A stretch of DNA of 64,000 nucleotides from contig JAEXRW010000033.1 of the NCBI GenBank assembly GCA_023454175.1, forward strand, positions 40,400 to 104,399, given 5' to 3'. Below are positions 17,191 through 25,598 of the stretch, in pieces (position 1 is the first letter of the stretch; each line of letters opens with the position of its first letter). The DNA comes from Bacillota bacterium. Its GTDB lineage: Bacteria > Bacillota > Clostridia > Christensenellales > JAEXRW01. The position numbers and the translations under genes were made by a program. A model generated the notes under the pieces. It saw nothing but the letters and a program-made list of their open reading frames with translations, did not search any database and had not been told where the DNA came from.

Positions 17191-17484
17191 TTAATGTCTG
17201 GGAGATTTTTTTACGATTTCAAGCGCCTTGATGATGTCAAAAGTCAGGTCCACCTGGTATTGCAGGATGGTTGTCTCTATCTCCGAGAAAAGCGCGCCTT
17301 TGATTGTTGTAACATACTTCGGCTTTACGGAATTCAGCACGATCGCGCACGTGTTGAGAAAGCACTTCTGGCACTGACATATATCCATGGTCTTCATCAG
17401 CTCCGCCGTTTTCCGCCGCACGGCCTCTTCGGCCACATTCACCAGTATGAAATCGCTGTCTTTTTTATCAGTGCACAAATCCAT
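17191..17484 (-). CDS. ComFB-like late competence protein
   Basis: The 97-residue protein carries the ComFB pattern: VNVAEEAVRRKTAELMKTMD, then a cysteine cluster CQCQKCFLNTCAIVLNSVKP and KYVTTIKGALF. In Bacillus subtilis comFB lies in the comF operon, and in cyanobacteria related proteins bind cyclic di-nucleotides; the clustered cysteines suggest zinc binding. No other competence gene is visible nearby, so its job here is open. I start at the ATG at 17484, with AAAGGA before it; a longer frame would add about 50 unlikely residues. Confidence 0.8.
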   Translation of the reverse strand: MDLCTDKKDSDFILVNVAEEAVRRKTAELMKTMDICQCQKCFLNTCAIVLNSVKPKYVTTIKGALFSEIETTILQYQVDLTFDIIKALEIVKKSPRH

Positions 17485-17557
17485 CTTTCCTTTAGTTCGT
17501 ATTTTTTGTATTTGATATGTATATCGGCATTTTCTGGATTTGCTTAACTGTATTGGT

Positions 17558-18331
17558 TTATCGATGGTATGCGATGAAGAAGAACCGTTTGAAAGGAAAT
17601 AGCACCCGTCCGTCTGGCCTCGCGGGATAATCATGTTTCAGTCCCTCCAAAACTTCCTTTATGAATGCGTCTGCACGTTCCTGCGGCAGCCGTTCCAGGT
17701 ACGGTTTCATCCCCGTCGAGCGGATCATCTCGATGATCGCCCCGTGCCCCTCCATCACATGGAAATATTCCGTCGCCCAGAGACAGATGTTCCTGCTCTT
17801 TTCATAAAGCAGATCATAATAATACTCGTCCCGGTAAAATATAAATCCCGGGTCAAATCCCTCGTAATATCCCGCCCATTTCGCACTTGTCGCAATCTTT
17901 TGGATTGTACGCGCGATAGGCATTTCCTCAAATTGCGGGATCTGCGCCGCGAAAGCGCCCCCCGGTTTCACCATGGCGAATAGCTTCGGGATCAGTTTAT
18001 CATGCCCCGGTATCCACTGCAGCGACGCGTTGGCAAATAGCAAGTTGAATGTGCCCAGGTGCGAGATGTCGCCCCCCGCGTCCCCGGTGATGAACGTGAT
18101 CCCGGGATAGTCCATCTTCGCCCTTTCGATCATCGCCTCCGAGATGTCCATGCCGGTGATATCAGCGTTCCCCCACCGGTGCTTCAGTGCGATCGTGCTG
18201 TTCCCCGGCCCGCAGCCGATGTCGAGTATCCGCCCCGGCGCCTGTAATTCGATGCGTGCGATCAGGTCGTGCGCCGGCAGCGTCCGTTCCTTTTCAAACT
18301 GCAGGTAAAGTTCCGGGTTCCAGTCAGGCAT
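17558..18331 (-). CDS. tam: Trans-aconitate 2-methyltransferase-like SAM methyltransferase
   Basis: The 257-residue protein begins MPDWNPELYLQFEKERTLPA and has the SAM motif RILDIGCGPGNSTIALKHRW, then TGMDISEAMI, and FNLLFANASLQWIPGHDKLI. This set matches Tam, which methylates trans-aconitate, a by-product that inhibits aconitase. The ATG at 18331 is chosen by comparison with that family start; an ATG at 18367 is in frame. The gene stands alone with 73 bp to the ComFB-like gene. Confidence 0.87.
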   Translation of the reverse strand: MPDWNPELYLQFEKERTLPAHDLIARIELQAPGRILDIGCGPGNSTIALKHRWGNADITGMDISEAMIERAKMDYPGITFITGDAGGDISHLGTFNLLFANASLQWIPGHDKLIPKLFAMVKPGGAFAAQIPQFEEMPIARTIQKIATSAKWAGYYEGFDPGFIFYRDEYYYDLLYEKSRNICLWATEYFHVMEGHGAIIEMIRSTGMKPYLERLPQERADAFIKEVLEGLKHDYPARPDGRVLFPFKRFFFIAYHR

Positions 18332-18487
18332 ACAGATCAATCCTTTTCTTTGCAGTTTGGGGCTCACGCGTTAAGGGCCGTTGGGTTTCAATGTATGCAT
18401 TGAATCTTCCTGTGCCAGTCTGGGGAAGCAGATTATCACATGCATGATCTGCTGCCTTGATGCTTCTTAAAATGCTTGATATGCTCT

Positions 18488-18514
18488 GTAGGGGCTGATG
18501 CCTACATCAGCCCG
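18488..18514. repeat. GTAGGG-headed small palindrome
   Basis: The layout is GTAGGG, then GGCTGATG and TA, then CATCAGCC and a final CG. It differs from the copy at 15524 by the bases between the arms. Confidence 0.7.
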
Positions 18515-18567
18515 CGCTTTGATTGTCGTATTTCTAAGATTGCGTTGGTAACGATCGCCAGGCAGCC

Positions 18568-19131
18568 CTAATACAGTCCGAACGTTTCTTTCTCGAAAGT
18601 CTCCAGCAGCGCTTTCATTCCCGGCAGCCGTTCCTTCGCCATCGCCCTGGACTTGTCGAATATCAGTGCCCCCGGCAGCTTCTCCATCTGGCCCTTTGCT
18701 GCGTCGAATGCCTTTTTCAGGTCCCGTGGGGTCATGGAAAACCGCCGTAATACCCCCACCGCCCCCAGGAAATCCAGCGCGTCCGCGTCGAAAAGTAGCG
18801 CCGCCTCGGTTGAATTATCCTTCGTCGCCCGGTGGTGGTATTCGATGCACTCCAGCACCCGTTCCTTCTGCTTCGGGTCGATCCCGGCCTTTTCCAGGTA
18901 TTCGCCCGCCACCTGCTTCGAGCGCAACGCATGGTCCACGCCTTCCTGGATCCACGGTTTGTACCCGCCCCAGTCGTGCAGGTAGCAGGCCAGCCATACG
19001 GCTTCCCGGTCGTACTCCTGCCCCTCGCCGATCGTTTCAATGAGCTTCAGCAGTCGTCTGGTGTGGTTGATCCCCCATCCCCCGCCGTATTCCTCCGTCA
19101 GCGCCGCGATCTTCTCCTTGTCGATAGCCAT
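18568..19131 (-). CDS. HD-domain phosphohydrolase
   Basis: The 187-residue protein shows the metal-binding HD pattern: an early His in INHTRRLLKLIETI, the HD pair in ACYLHDWGG (about 57-65), then HALRSKQVAGEYL and EYHHRATKDNS, and a late Asp in LFDADALDFLGA. This fits small cytosolic metal-dependent phosphohydrolases acting on nucleotides or similar substrates; the substrate is unknown. ATG 19131 is preceded by AGGAGG. Confidence 0.85.
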   Translation of the reverse strand: MAIDKEKIAALTEEYGGGWGINHTRRLLKLIETIGEGQEYDREAVWLACYLHDWGGYKPWIQEGVDHALRSKQVAGEYLEKAGIDPKQKERVLECIEYHHRATKDNSTEAALLFDADALDFLGAVGVLRRFSMTPRDLKKAFDAAKGQMEKLPGALIFDKSRAMAKERLPGMKALLETFEKETFGLY

Positions 19132-19221
19132 GGCCGTATCCTCCTGTATATGAAATTTGATTACTCGGCTTTTCATCCTGAATATACCATATTCCCCGCC
19201 CCTTTGTTAACAGCTGCAGGT

Positions 19222-19259
19222 AAAGAAAAACCCCCGGCTCTTGATTTTACCGGAGGTTT
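19222..19259 (-). terminator. Terminator of the serC-serA operon
   Basis: On the minus strand an AACCTCCGG/CCGGGGGTT hairpin is followed by TTTTTCTTT. It lies about 90 bp past the serA stop, beyond the heptad repeats. Confidence 0.75.
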
Positions 19260-19313
19260 AAACTGTTTTTGTCTATGCCCGAAGGTATCTGTGAGGTATC
19301 CCCCGAAGGGCAA

Positions 19314-19341
19314 CTGTCAACTCTCAACTTTCAACAGTTAA
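19314..19341 (-). repeat. Heptad repeats downstream of serA
   Basis: In gene orientation about four units (TTAACTG, TTGAAAG, TTGAGAG, TTGACAG) begin five bases after the serA stop codon. Confidence 0.7.
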
Positions 19342-19346
19342 CTGGT

Positions 19347-20525
19347 TTACCATTCCACGCCGTTCAGCTTCCTCACGCGGACCATACCTTCGATCGCGCG
19401 CAGTTGGTCCAATGCCGGATCGGCAATGGGGTCGTCCATGTCGATCATCGTGTACGCAATAGACCCGCGGCTCTTGTTGATCATGTCCGCGATGTTTACC
19501 TTCTGCGCCGCCAGGATGGCCGTGATCTGCCCCACCATGTTCGTCACATTGGCGTGGATCATCGCGATGCGGTATTTGCCCGAGGGCGGCATATCGCATG
19601 CCGGCAGGTTCACGCTGTTTTTGATGTTGCCGTGCTCCAGGTAGTCGGCCAGCTGTTCCGCCGCCATGCTCGCGCAGTTCTCCTCCGATTCGGGCGTCGA
19701 CGCGCCCAGGTGGGGGATGCACAGCACGTTCTTGGCTCCCAGTACCTTGTCATTGGGGAAGTCCGTCACGTACCTGCCCACGATGCCGTCTTCAATAGCC
19801 TTGAGCAGCGTTGCGTTGTCCACCAGTTCCCCGCGTGCGAAGTTCAGCAGCACCGCGCCTTTTTTCATCCGTGCGAAAAGCGCGGCATTGAAAAGCCCCT
19901 GCGTTTTTTCCATCAGCGGGATGTGGATGGAGATGAAGTCGCACTCCTCCACCAGGGATTCCAGGCTCAGGCAGCGTTTCACCGCGCGGGAGAGCGACCA
20001 TGCCGATTCGATGGAGATGGAAGGGTCGTATCCCATCACGTCCATGCCCAGCCCCACTGCGTCGTTGGCTACCAGCGCGCCGATGGCGCCCAGCCCCACC
20101 ACGCCCAGCTTCTTGCCGCGGATCTCTGGCCCCACGAATTGGGACTTGCCCGCTTCCACTTCCTTGGCCACGTCCACGCCCTTGTCCTTCAGCCCCATCC
20201 CCCAGTTCACGGCGTCCACGATGTTGCGGGAGGCTACGAACATGGCTGCAATGACCAGTTCTTTCACAGCGTTGGCGTTCGCGCCCGGCGTATTGAATAC
20301 CACGATGCCCGCTCCAGTGCATTTGTCCACGGGGATGTTGTTTACGCCCGCGCCCGCGCGGCCGATAGCCAGCAGGTTCTCCGGGAATTCGAGGTTGTGG
20401 CAGTTGAAGCTTCTTACCAGCAGGGCGTCCGCGCCTACCGTCTCCTTGCTCACCGAATACTTTTCCTTCGGCAGCTGCTCGTATATGATGTTGGATATGC
20501 TGTTGAGTGTCGCGATTTTAAACAT
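19347..20525 (-). CDS. serA: D-3-phosphoglycerate dehydrogenase
   Basis: The 392-residue enzyme oxidises 3-phosphoglycerate to 3-phosphohydroxypyruvate, the first step of serine synthesis, in the cytoplasm. It has the NAD-binding motif LGVVGLGAIGALVANDA (about 143-159), the catalytic Arg in NFARGELVDN and His in CIPHLGASTPE, and a C-terminal ACT domain (from about 315, MIHANVTNMVGQITAILAAQ) that usually binds serine. It lies downstream of serC in the same direction with a gap of about 200 bp containing a repeat element and heptad repeats. Confidence 0.95.
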   Translation of the reverse strand: MFKIATLNSISNIIYEQLPKEKYSVSKETVGADALLVRSFNCHNLEFPENLLAIGRAGAGVNNIPVDKCTGAGIVVFNTPGANANAVKELVIAAMFVASRNIVDAVNWGMGLKDKGVDVAKEVEAGKSQFVGPEIRGKKLGVVGLGAIGALVANDAVGLGMDVMGYDPSISIESAWSLSRAVKRCLSLESLVEECDFISIHIPLMEKTQGLFNAALFARMKKGAVLLNFARGELVDNATLLKAIEDGIVGRYVTDFPNDKVLGAKNVLCIPHLGASTPESEENCASMAAEQLADYLEHGNIKNSVNLPACDMPPSGKYRIAMIHANVTNMVGQITAILAAQKVNIADMINKSRGSIAYTMIDMDDPIADPALDQLRAIEGMVRVRKLNGVEW

Positions 20526-20610
20526 GTGCTTTTACCTCTTTCTCATCTCATCTTTTCTTGTCTTGTCAGTACAGATATTTGCCAATCGGTATTAATTCTC
20601 AGCTACCCCC

Positions 20611-20684
20611 TTGGCTCCCTCAGATGAGGGAGCTGCTCGCCCATGCGACCCCTATGGGTCGCTTTGCGGCTTGAGGGAGGGAAC
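20611..20684. repeat. CTCCCTC/GAGGGAG-bounded palindromic element, copy B
   Basis: The element begins TTGGCTCCCTC, continues GAGGGAGCTG, contains a hairpin with arms GCGACCC/GGGTCGC and ends GAGGGAGG. It shares its framework with copy A at 13427 while the stem bases differ. It lies between serC and serA. Confidence 0.7.
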
Positions 20685-20696
20685 TCCCGCAGGATA

Positions 20697-20727
20697 ATTC
20701 TCAATTTTCAATTCTCAATTATCAATT
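20697..20727 (-). repeat. Heptad repeats abutting the serC stop codon
   Basis: Four units of an ATTGARA/TTGATAA type follow one or two bases after the TAA of serC, in gene orientation. Confidence 0.7.
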
Positions 20728-21810
20728 TTACTTGTTCTTCGCTTCAAACTCTTTCATGCAGTCCACCAGCGTCTTCACGCCTTCCACCGGCATCGCGTTG
20801 TAGATGCTCGCCCGCATTCCGCCCACGCTGCGGTGCCCCTTCAGGTTCACCAGGCCCTTCGCCTTTGCGGCCGCGATGAACGCCTCGTCCAGTTCCGCAT
20901 TGGGCAGCACGAAGCACACGTTCATGATGGAGCGGTCCTTCTTTTCGGCTGTGCCTTTGAAGAGTTTGGACTCATCGAGGAAATCGTACAGGAGCTTTGC
21001 CTTTTCTTCGTTGGCCTTGTGGATGCCGGCCACGCCGCCCTGTTCCTTCAGCCATTCAAAGACCAGCCCCGCCATGTATACGGAGTAGGTCGGGGGTGTG
21101 TTGTACATGGAGGCATTGTCGGCCTGCGTTTTGTAGTTCAGCATCGCTGGCACCTTGTCGCTTGCCAGGCCGATGAGGTCTTCGCGGATGATTACGGTCG
21201 TCAGCCCCGCGGGCCCCATGTTTTTCTGCGCGCCCGCGTAGATCACGCCGAATTTACTCACGTCGTATGCTTCCGAAAGGATGTTGCTGGACATGTCAGC
21301 CACCAGCGGAATGGCACCTGTATCGGGCAGGTCTTTTTCACGGATGCGGGTCCCGTAGATCGTCTCGTTCGTGGTCAGGTGGACATAGTCCGCGTCCGCG
21401 CTGAATCCGGCAGGGGCCGGGACATACGAAAAGTTTTTGTCTTCGGAATTGGCCACGATGTTGATCTTGCCGTACCGCGCCGCCTCCTTGGCCGCCGCCT
21501 TGCCCCAGGAGCCGGTCTTGTAGTAGTCTGCGGAAAAGCTTTTGTGCATCAGGTTCAGCGGCACCATCGCAAACTGCAGCGACGCGCCCCCCTGCAGGAA
21601 TAGGACCTTGTAGGTATCCGGGATGGACATGAGGGACCGGAGGTTCGCTTCCGCTCCGCCTATGATCTCTTCAAACATCTTGGACCGGTGGCTCATCTCC
21701 ATCACGGACATCCCGTTCTTGCCGTGCTCCACCATTTCGCGGGCTGCCTTTTCCAGTACCGGCACGGGCATAACGCCCGGGCCTGCGGCAAAGTTATAGA
21801 CCCTGGCCAT
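20728..21810 (-). CDS. serC: Phosphoserine aminotransferase
   Basis: The 360-residue PLP enzyme converts 3-phosphohydroxypyruvate and glutamate to phosphoserine, the second step of serine synthesis. It begins MARVYNFAAGPGVMP, a family signature, and the PLP lysine is in VIYAGAQKNMGPAG (about residue 195). GHRSVGGMRASIYNAMP near the C-terminus is also typical. ATG 21810 has GGGGGA before it; an upstream ATG lacks one. serC precedes serA in one operon, and the DUF1015 protein at 40411 may relate to the same pathway. Confidence 0.96.
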   Translation of the reverse strand: MARVYNFAAGPGVMPVPVLEKAAREMVEHGKNGMSVMEMSHRSKMFEEIIGGAEANLRSLMSIPDTYKVLFLQGGASLQFAMVPLNLMHKSFSADYYKTGSWGKAAAKEAARYGKINIVANSEDKNFSYVPAPAGFSADADYVHLTTNETIYGTRIREKDLPDTGAIPLVADMSSNILSEAYDVSKFGVIYAGAQKNMGPAGLTTVIIREDLIGLASDKVPAMLNYKTQADNASMYNTPPTYSVYMAGLVFEWLKEQGGVAGIHKANEEKAKLLYDFLDESKLFKGTAEKKDRSIMNVCFVLPNAELDEAFIAAAKAKGLVNLKGHRSVGGMRASIYNAMPVEGVKTLVDCMKEFEAKNK

Positions 21811-21857
21811 TGGAAATCCCCCTTTATATAAAATAAAATAGCACTCCGTTGTACATG

Positions 21858-21913
21858 GGAAATGCTGATTGAACAAATCGGGAACCACTCAGGATGGAAT
21901 AATCAGCGTTTCC
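21858..21913 (-). promoter_or_regulatory. Leader hairpin of the serC-serA transcript
   Basis: Arms GGAAATGCTGATT (21858-21870) and AATCAGCGTTTCC (21901-21913) can pair with one G-U type change. They lie in the predicted 5' untranslated region of serC. No known riboswitch class is recognised; the hairpin is not followed by a T tract. Confidence 0.35.
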
Positions 21914-21978
21914 TTTATCAGGGGTATAAAAGATATGCATAGGGTTATGCATATACATTCACTTTATTATTGTAATAC

Positions 21979-22008
21979 ATTATAGTACATCAAAACCAAT
22001 TTGTGCAA
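21979..22008 (-). promoter_or_regulatory. Promoter of serC-serA
   Basis: On the minus strand TTGCAC (22008-22003) and a perfect TATAAT (21984-21979) are 18 bp apart. The transcript would have a leader of about 160 bases. Confidence 0.6.
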
Positions 22009-22267
22009 TATCGGAAATGGCATCCTGCAAAAACAATTGCAAACGGACCTCCGTATTGCGATTATACGAAGGTTCGTTCACAGTTATGCAATTCAGTATT
22101 TTAGATCGGCCGTAATGATAGATGGATACTAATAGTTAGCTTCGCTCATTTCTCGGCGCTCGGTACCGGAATAGACGTGATATGCCCGTCGGGATTTGCA
22201 TGCTGGCTGAAAGGGCTTATAATGTATTTTATCTTCAAGATTTTTACGTGTTAAGTCCTTCTTGATT

Positions 22268-23303
22268 TTAGTCGTATTGTGCGAAGGCATCGTCCGATAG
22301 CGCATCGATGTTAGTTTTTGTGATGTCCAGCCACCCCAGCGTTGTCCCCTCGGGCGTGTGGACCTCTATCCATCCTCTGGGTTCATACAGCCCGAAGAGG
22401 ATCTTCGACCCCTTTGCGAGTTTGACTTCCTTCTCCCCCCTGGCTTTTTTGCCAGCATCACGTCAAATTGCGATTTCGCGCTTTCGTATCCGTTTCCTTC
22501 GGTTGGGAGCATTGTATAGATAGCCGAACGGTAATACTTCGATTTCACCCTGTCAAACCCGCTTCCGTCAGCCCGGTAACGTTCGTACACATAGACATAG
22601 AACCCCACGCTGTTTGTTTTGATCTTTTTGTCATTGTCCGGCACGTCGCAGTCCAGTTTGTACCCGGAGCCGTTGAAATCCCCCCACCAACTCCGCGGCA
22701 TGACCACCCTTGGCCTTTTGTTCAGGTAGGCAATAACACTGATGAGCGTCCCATCATTTTCATCCGTTCCATCTTCGTAGATGAGGATCTCCTTTTTTCC
22801 GTCCTTATCGTTGATATCGGTGATGGTCCCGTGCAGCGGGCTAGTGAAGCCATAGGCTTTCCCCGCATTTATCTTAAGAGCCACAGTGTCGATTTTGACG
22901 GTCATTCAATGAAATCCCCGCCCCTGTTCTCCAGGTCGGTGTTCGCCTTGCCAGGCAAAAGCTGGATTATTTCCGTCTGGCCATCCCCATCGAGATCCGT
23001 TTTTGTGGCACCGGTGAATTCCGTGTTCCAGGCATCGTCGCCCTCCCGGTTATATTCCAGGAGGCTTTTTTCCATTTCGGGGGTCATCTCGTCCGTTGTG
23101 CTGATATATATGTAGGATGGCGCGCTTGTCTGGACCGGTTCTGTTGTTTGGGAGGCTGGTAATTCAGGCATCGTGGATTGGCGGGGAGTTTCCTTTGCAT
23201 TCGTTGGTACGGGTGTCCGTGCTGCCTGTACGGAACACCCGCTCAGGAGCATGAGTATCATACAGGCTGTTAGAATTGCTGTTGTTGGGCTCTTCTTTTT
23301 CAT
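22268..23303 (-). pseudogene. Fourth paralogous lipoprotein gene, broken by two frameshifts
   Basis: The three reading frames together match the neighbouring lipoproteins: signal peptide with lipobox LLSGC and linker, STTDEMTPEMEKSLLEYNRE, DLDGDGQTEIIQLLPG, then a break at about 22903; TVKIDTVALKI and DINDKDGKKEILIY, then a break at about 22437 after LAKKPGG; and finally an SH3-like end GWIEVHTPEGTTLGWLD up to a TAA at 22268-22270. Each break would be repaired by one added base, an A in GAATG and a G in a run of six. Real decay or sequencing error in short homopolymers are both possible. The start is ATG 23303 with GGGAG before it. Confidence 0.8.
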
Positions 23304-23430
23304 TTCTACTCCCTCTGTACGTAAGACGGTCAGAAGCATCTCATTGTTCCGCTTACTTCGTTGGTTAGTAGGGGCCCTTTTCATTGAATAGCGACCCTTG
23401 TTCTCATGGTTGTCTTGTGAAATCCGATTT

Positions 23431-24426
23431 CTACAGGCTTCCTGAATCCTGCACCCGCCACTTCCCGAAGTCAGGGTGATACACATTGCCGGTGTACAGG
23501 TTCCAGTCCACCTTCCGGCAGTCCAGCCACCCCAGCGTTTCCCCCTTCACGGATGATACCTCCATCCACCCCTCGGGCGCGTACACGCCGAAGAATACCT
23601 CTGTTCCGGCTTTGACGGCCACGTCCTCTTCCCCGCCCGGATTCTTTGCCAGCCTCTGGTCCCATTGCGTTTCCGCCGCCTGAGCTGGTGAACGGGATTC
23701 AGGCAGTCCGGTATAGACCGTCCTGAAATATCTGGCCGGGACATTCTGGAACCTTTCGCCGTTGAATCTCTTGATGCGGAGGATGTTCATGCCCCGTGCC
23801 CCGGCAAGTTTTACAGAATTGAATTCCTCATAGGCTAATATGTAGCCCGTCCCGTTTGCGCGGATGCTGTCCGGTGTATAGATTTCCTTGACCGTTTTCC
23901 CGTCATATGTGATGAGGTGGCTCTCCGGCCATTTTGCCTCGCTGTCGTAGATGCATACTTCCTTCCTGCCGTCCTTCGCGTCGATGTCCAGGATATACCC
24001 GCTCAGCCTTGCGGCCCCCATCTCCATCTTTGCGATGAAGGCCTTGTCCTCACCCGTTTCGACCGTCGTTGCAATCCCGTTGATCTTCACGGTGATGCTC
24101 TGGTAAAACCGCGATTCATCGTCCCCGGCGTCCCCTTCCTTTTCGGGCAGCAGTTCGATGGTGTCCGCTTTCCCGTCCCCATCCAGGTCCGCCTCCGTCC
24201 TCCCGGTAAAAGGGGTGTTGTATTTCTCCCGCTCCGTCTTGTCTTCCCATGCCAGGTGCAGGTAGGCTTCCGTCTGCGGCGGTATTGCTCCCGTCGCGCC
24301 TTGCAGGGATGGTGCTGGCGTCGCTGTAACGGTTGGGGAGGTTGTTGCCTTCCCGCATCCGCTGAAAGCGATGATTGCACAAAAGGAAATGATGGCTGCA
24401 GTTGTCTTTTTTAATATGCCGGGCAT
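23431..24426 (-). CDS. Paralogous lipoprotein with Asp-rich DxDGD motifs and SH3-like end (1 of 3 intact)
   Basis: The 331-residue protein has lipobox AFSGC (Cys 24) and a Thr/Pro-rich linker. An Asp-rich stretch DLDGDGKADTIELLPEKEG follows at about 90, resembling FG-GAP/EF-hand-like calcium loops, and a second one, DIDAKDGRKEVCIY, at about 150. The C-terminus (GWMEVSSVKGETLGWLDC) looks like an SH3-type module. It is expected to be membrane-anchored outside the cell. It follows the next paralog after 13 bp, and the broken one lies downstream. Function unknown. Confidence 0.78.
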   Translation of the reverse strand: MPGILKKTTAAIISFCAIIAFSGCGKATTSPTVTATPAPSLQGATGAIPPQTEAYLHLAWEDKTEREKYNTPFTGRTEADLDGDGKADTIELLPEKEGDAGDDESRFYQSITVKINGIATTVETGEDKAFIAKMEMGAARLSGYILDIDAKDGRKEVCIYDSEAKWPESHLITYDGKTVKEIYTPDSIRANGTGYILAYEEFNSVKLAGARGMNILRIKRFNGERFQNVPARYFRTVYTGLPESRSPAQAAETQWDQRLAKNPGGEEDVAVKAGTEVFFGVYAPEGWMEVSSVKGETLGWLDCRKVDWNLYTGNVYHPDFGKWRVQDSGSL

Positions 24427-24439
24427 TTGTTGTGCTCCC

Positions 24440-25474
24440 TCAGCCCAGGTCCGGGACATAAACGAAGTCCGTGAATTGGTCCCAGTCCACTTTCGTGCAG
24501 TCCAGCCACCCCAGGATCGTTCCGTCCCGCTTTATCACCTGTATCCAGCCCGCCGGGTCAAAAAACCCCAGGAATACCTCCGTGCCCTGTTTCACCTGCA
24601 CCTCTTCCTTGCCCCCCGGCTGTTTGGCCAGCATCTGGTCGGATTGCGCTTCTGCGGAGTCCGCGTATTCGTCGATCGGGGGCAGGTAGGTGCTCACAGT
24701 CCGGTAGTATTTGACTTTCACGTCCTCCCATTTCGTCCTGTCAGCAGACAGCTTTTTCAGTTTCAGCACGCCCATGCCGTCCGGCTGCGCCAGCTTCCCT
24801 GCGCCGATCCATTCGTAGACATAGATATATCCCGTTCCGTTCGCCTGGATGATGTCGTTCTGCCATGGGATCAGCGTGATGTTCTTCCCATCGTATGTCA
24901 GCATGCAGCTGGTTGGATAGGCCGGGTTGCTGTCATCGATCACGATCTCTTTGTTGCCGTCGTTCTTATCGGTGTCCACGATGTTTGCGTACAGGTTTTC
25001 TTCTGCTGTGCCGATGGTCCTGCCTTCCGGCGCTTTCACGGTGATGGAGCTGCCGTTCACCTTTACGGTGATGCTGTCATACAGCTTGTAATCTTCAGTG
25101 CCCTTTGCATTCAATGCCCCCGGCAGGATTTCGATATCGTCCGGATCGCCGTCGCCGTTCAGGTCCGCGTCCGTCTTGCCTGTGAATTCCACATTGTACG
25201 GATCGTTTTCTGTATTTGTACCATCTTCCGGTAATCCGTAATTGAAGATGGTCAGCTCCGTCTCGGGCGGGATGGCGTCCGTAGTGCTGTAGTAGCTTGC
25301 CGGGAGCGCCACGGGGCTCGCGCTGGGTTCCGGCTCATATGCATAGGATTCCGTTGGAGTAGGCGTCGGTATAGCTGTATCCGAGGGTGTGGCCGGTTCG
25401 CCCACGCACCCGCTCAATGTGAATACAGCAATGATTGCTGTAAGTATTACGAACCTTTTGACGATATGGTTCAT
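24440..25474 (-). CDS. Paralogous lipoprotein (2 of 3 intact)
   Basis: The 344-residue protein has lipobox TLSGC (Cys 23) and a Pro/Thr/Ser linker, then YYSTTDAIPPETELTIF, a motif shared by all four paralogs. ADLNGDGDPDDIEILPG, DTDKNDGNKEIVI and the C-terminal GWIQVIKRDGTILGWLDC occupy the same places as in the others. Identity between paralogs is moderate, so the duplications are not recent. It is cotranscribed with the gene at 23431. No partner protein is apparent. Confidence 0.78.
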   Translation of the reverse strand: MNHIVKRFVILTAIIAVFTLSGCVGEPATPSDTAIPTPTPTESYAYEPEPSASPVALPASYYSTTDAIPPETELTIFNYGLPEDGTNTENDPYNVEFTGKTDADLNGDGDPDDIEILPGALNAKGTEDYKLYDSITVKVNGSSITVKAPEGRTIGTAEENLYANIVDTDKNDGNKEIVIDDSNPAYPTSCMLTYDGKNITLIPWQNDIIQANGTGYIYVYEWIGAGKLAQPDGMGVLKLKKLSADRTKWEDVKVKYYRTVSTYLPPIDEYADSAEAQSDQMLAKQPGGKEEVQVKQGTEVFLGFFDPAGWIQVIKRDGTILGWLDCTKVDWDQFTDFVYVPDLG

Positions 25475-25598
25475 GCTTTGCTTATTCCCCTCTGCATTGC
25501 AAATCGCGATTATTATTGACGGTTTGATTGTACCATGATTCCGCTGCCGTTTGACTGGATAAATTCCCTGTTGAAACTCTTGTTTTCTTTATGTCACC

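Noticed and set aside
19269..20627. Plus-strand frame of 452 codons
   Set aside because: It lies antisense to serA, is rich in His and Arg as expected from the reverse of a GC-rich gene, and matches nothing.
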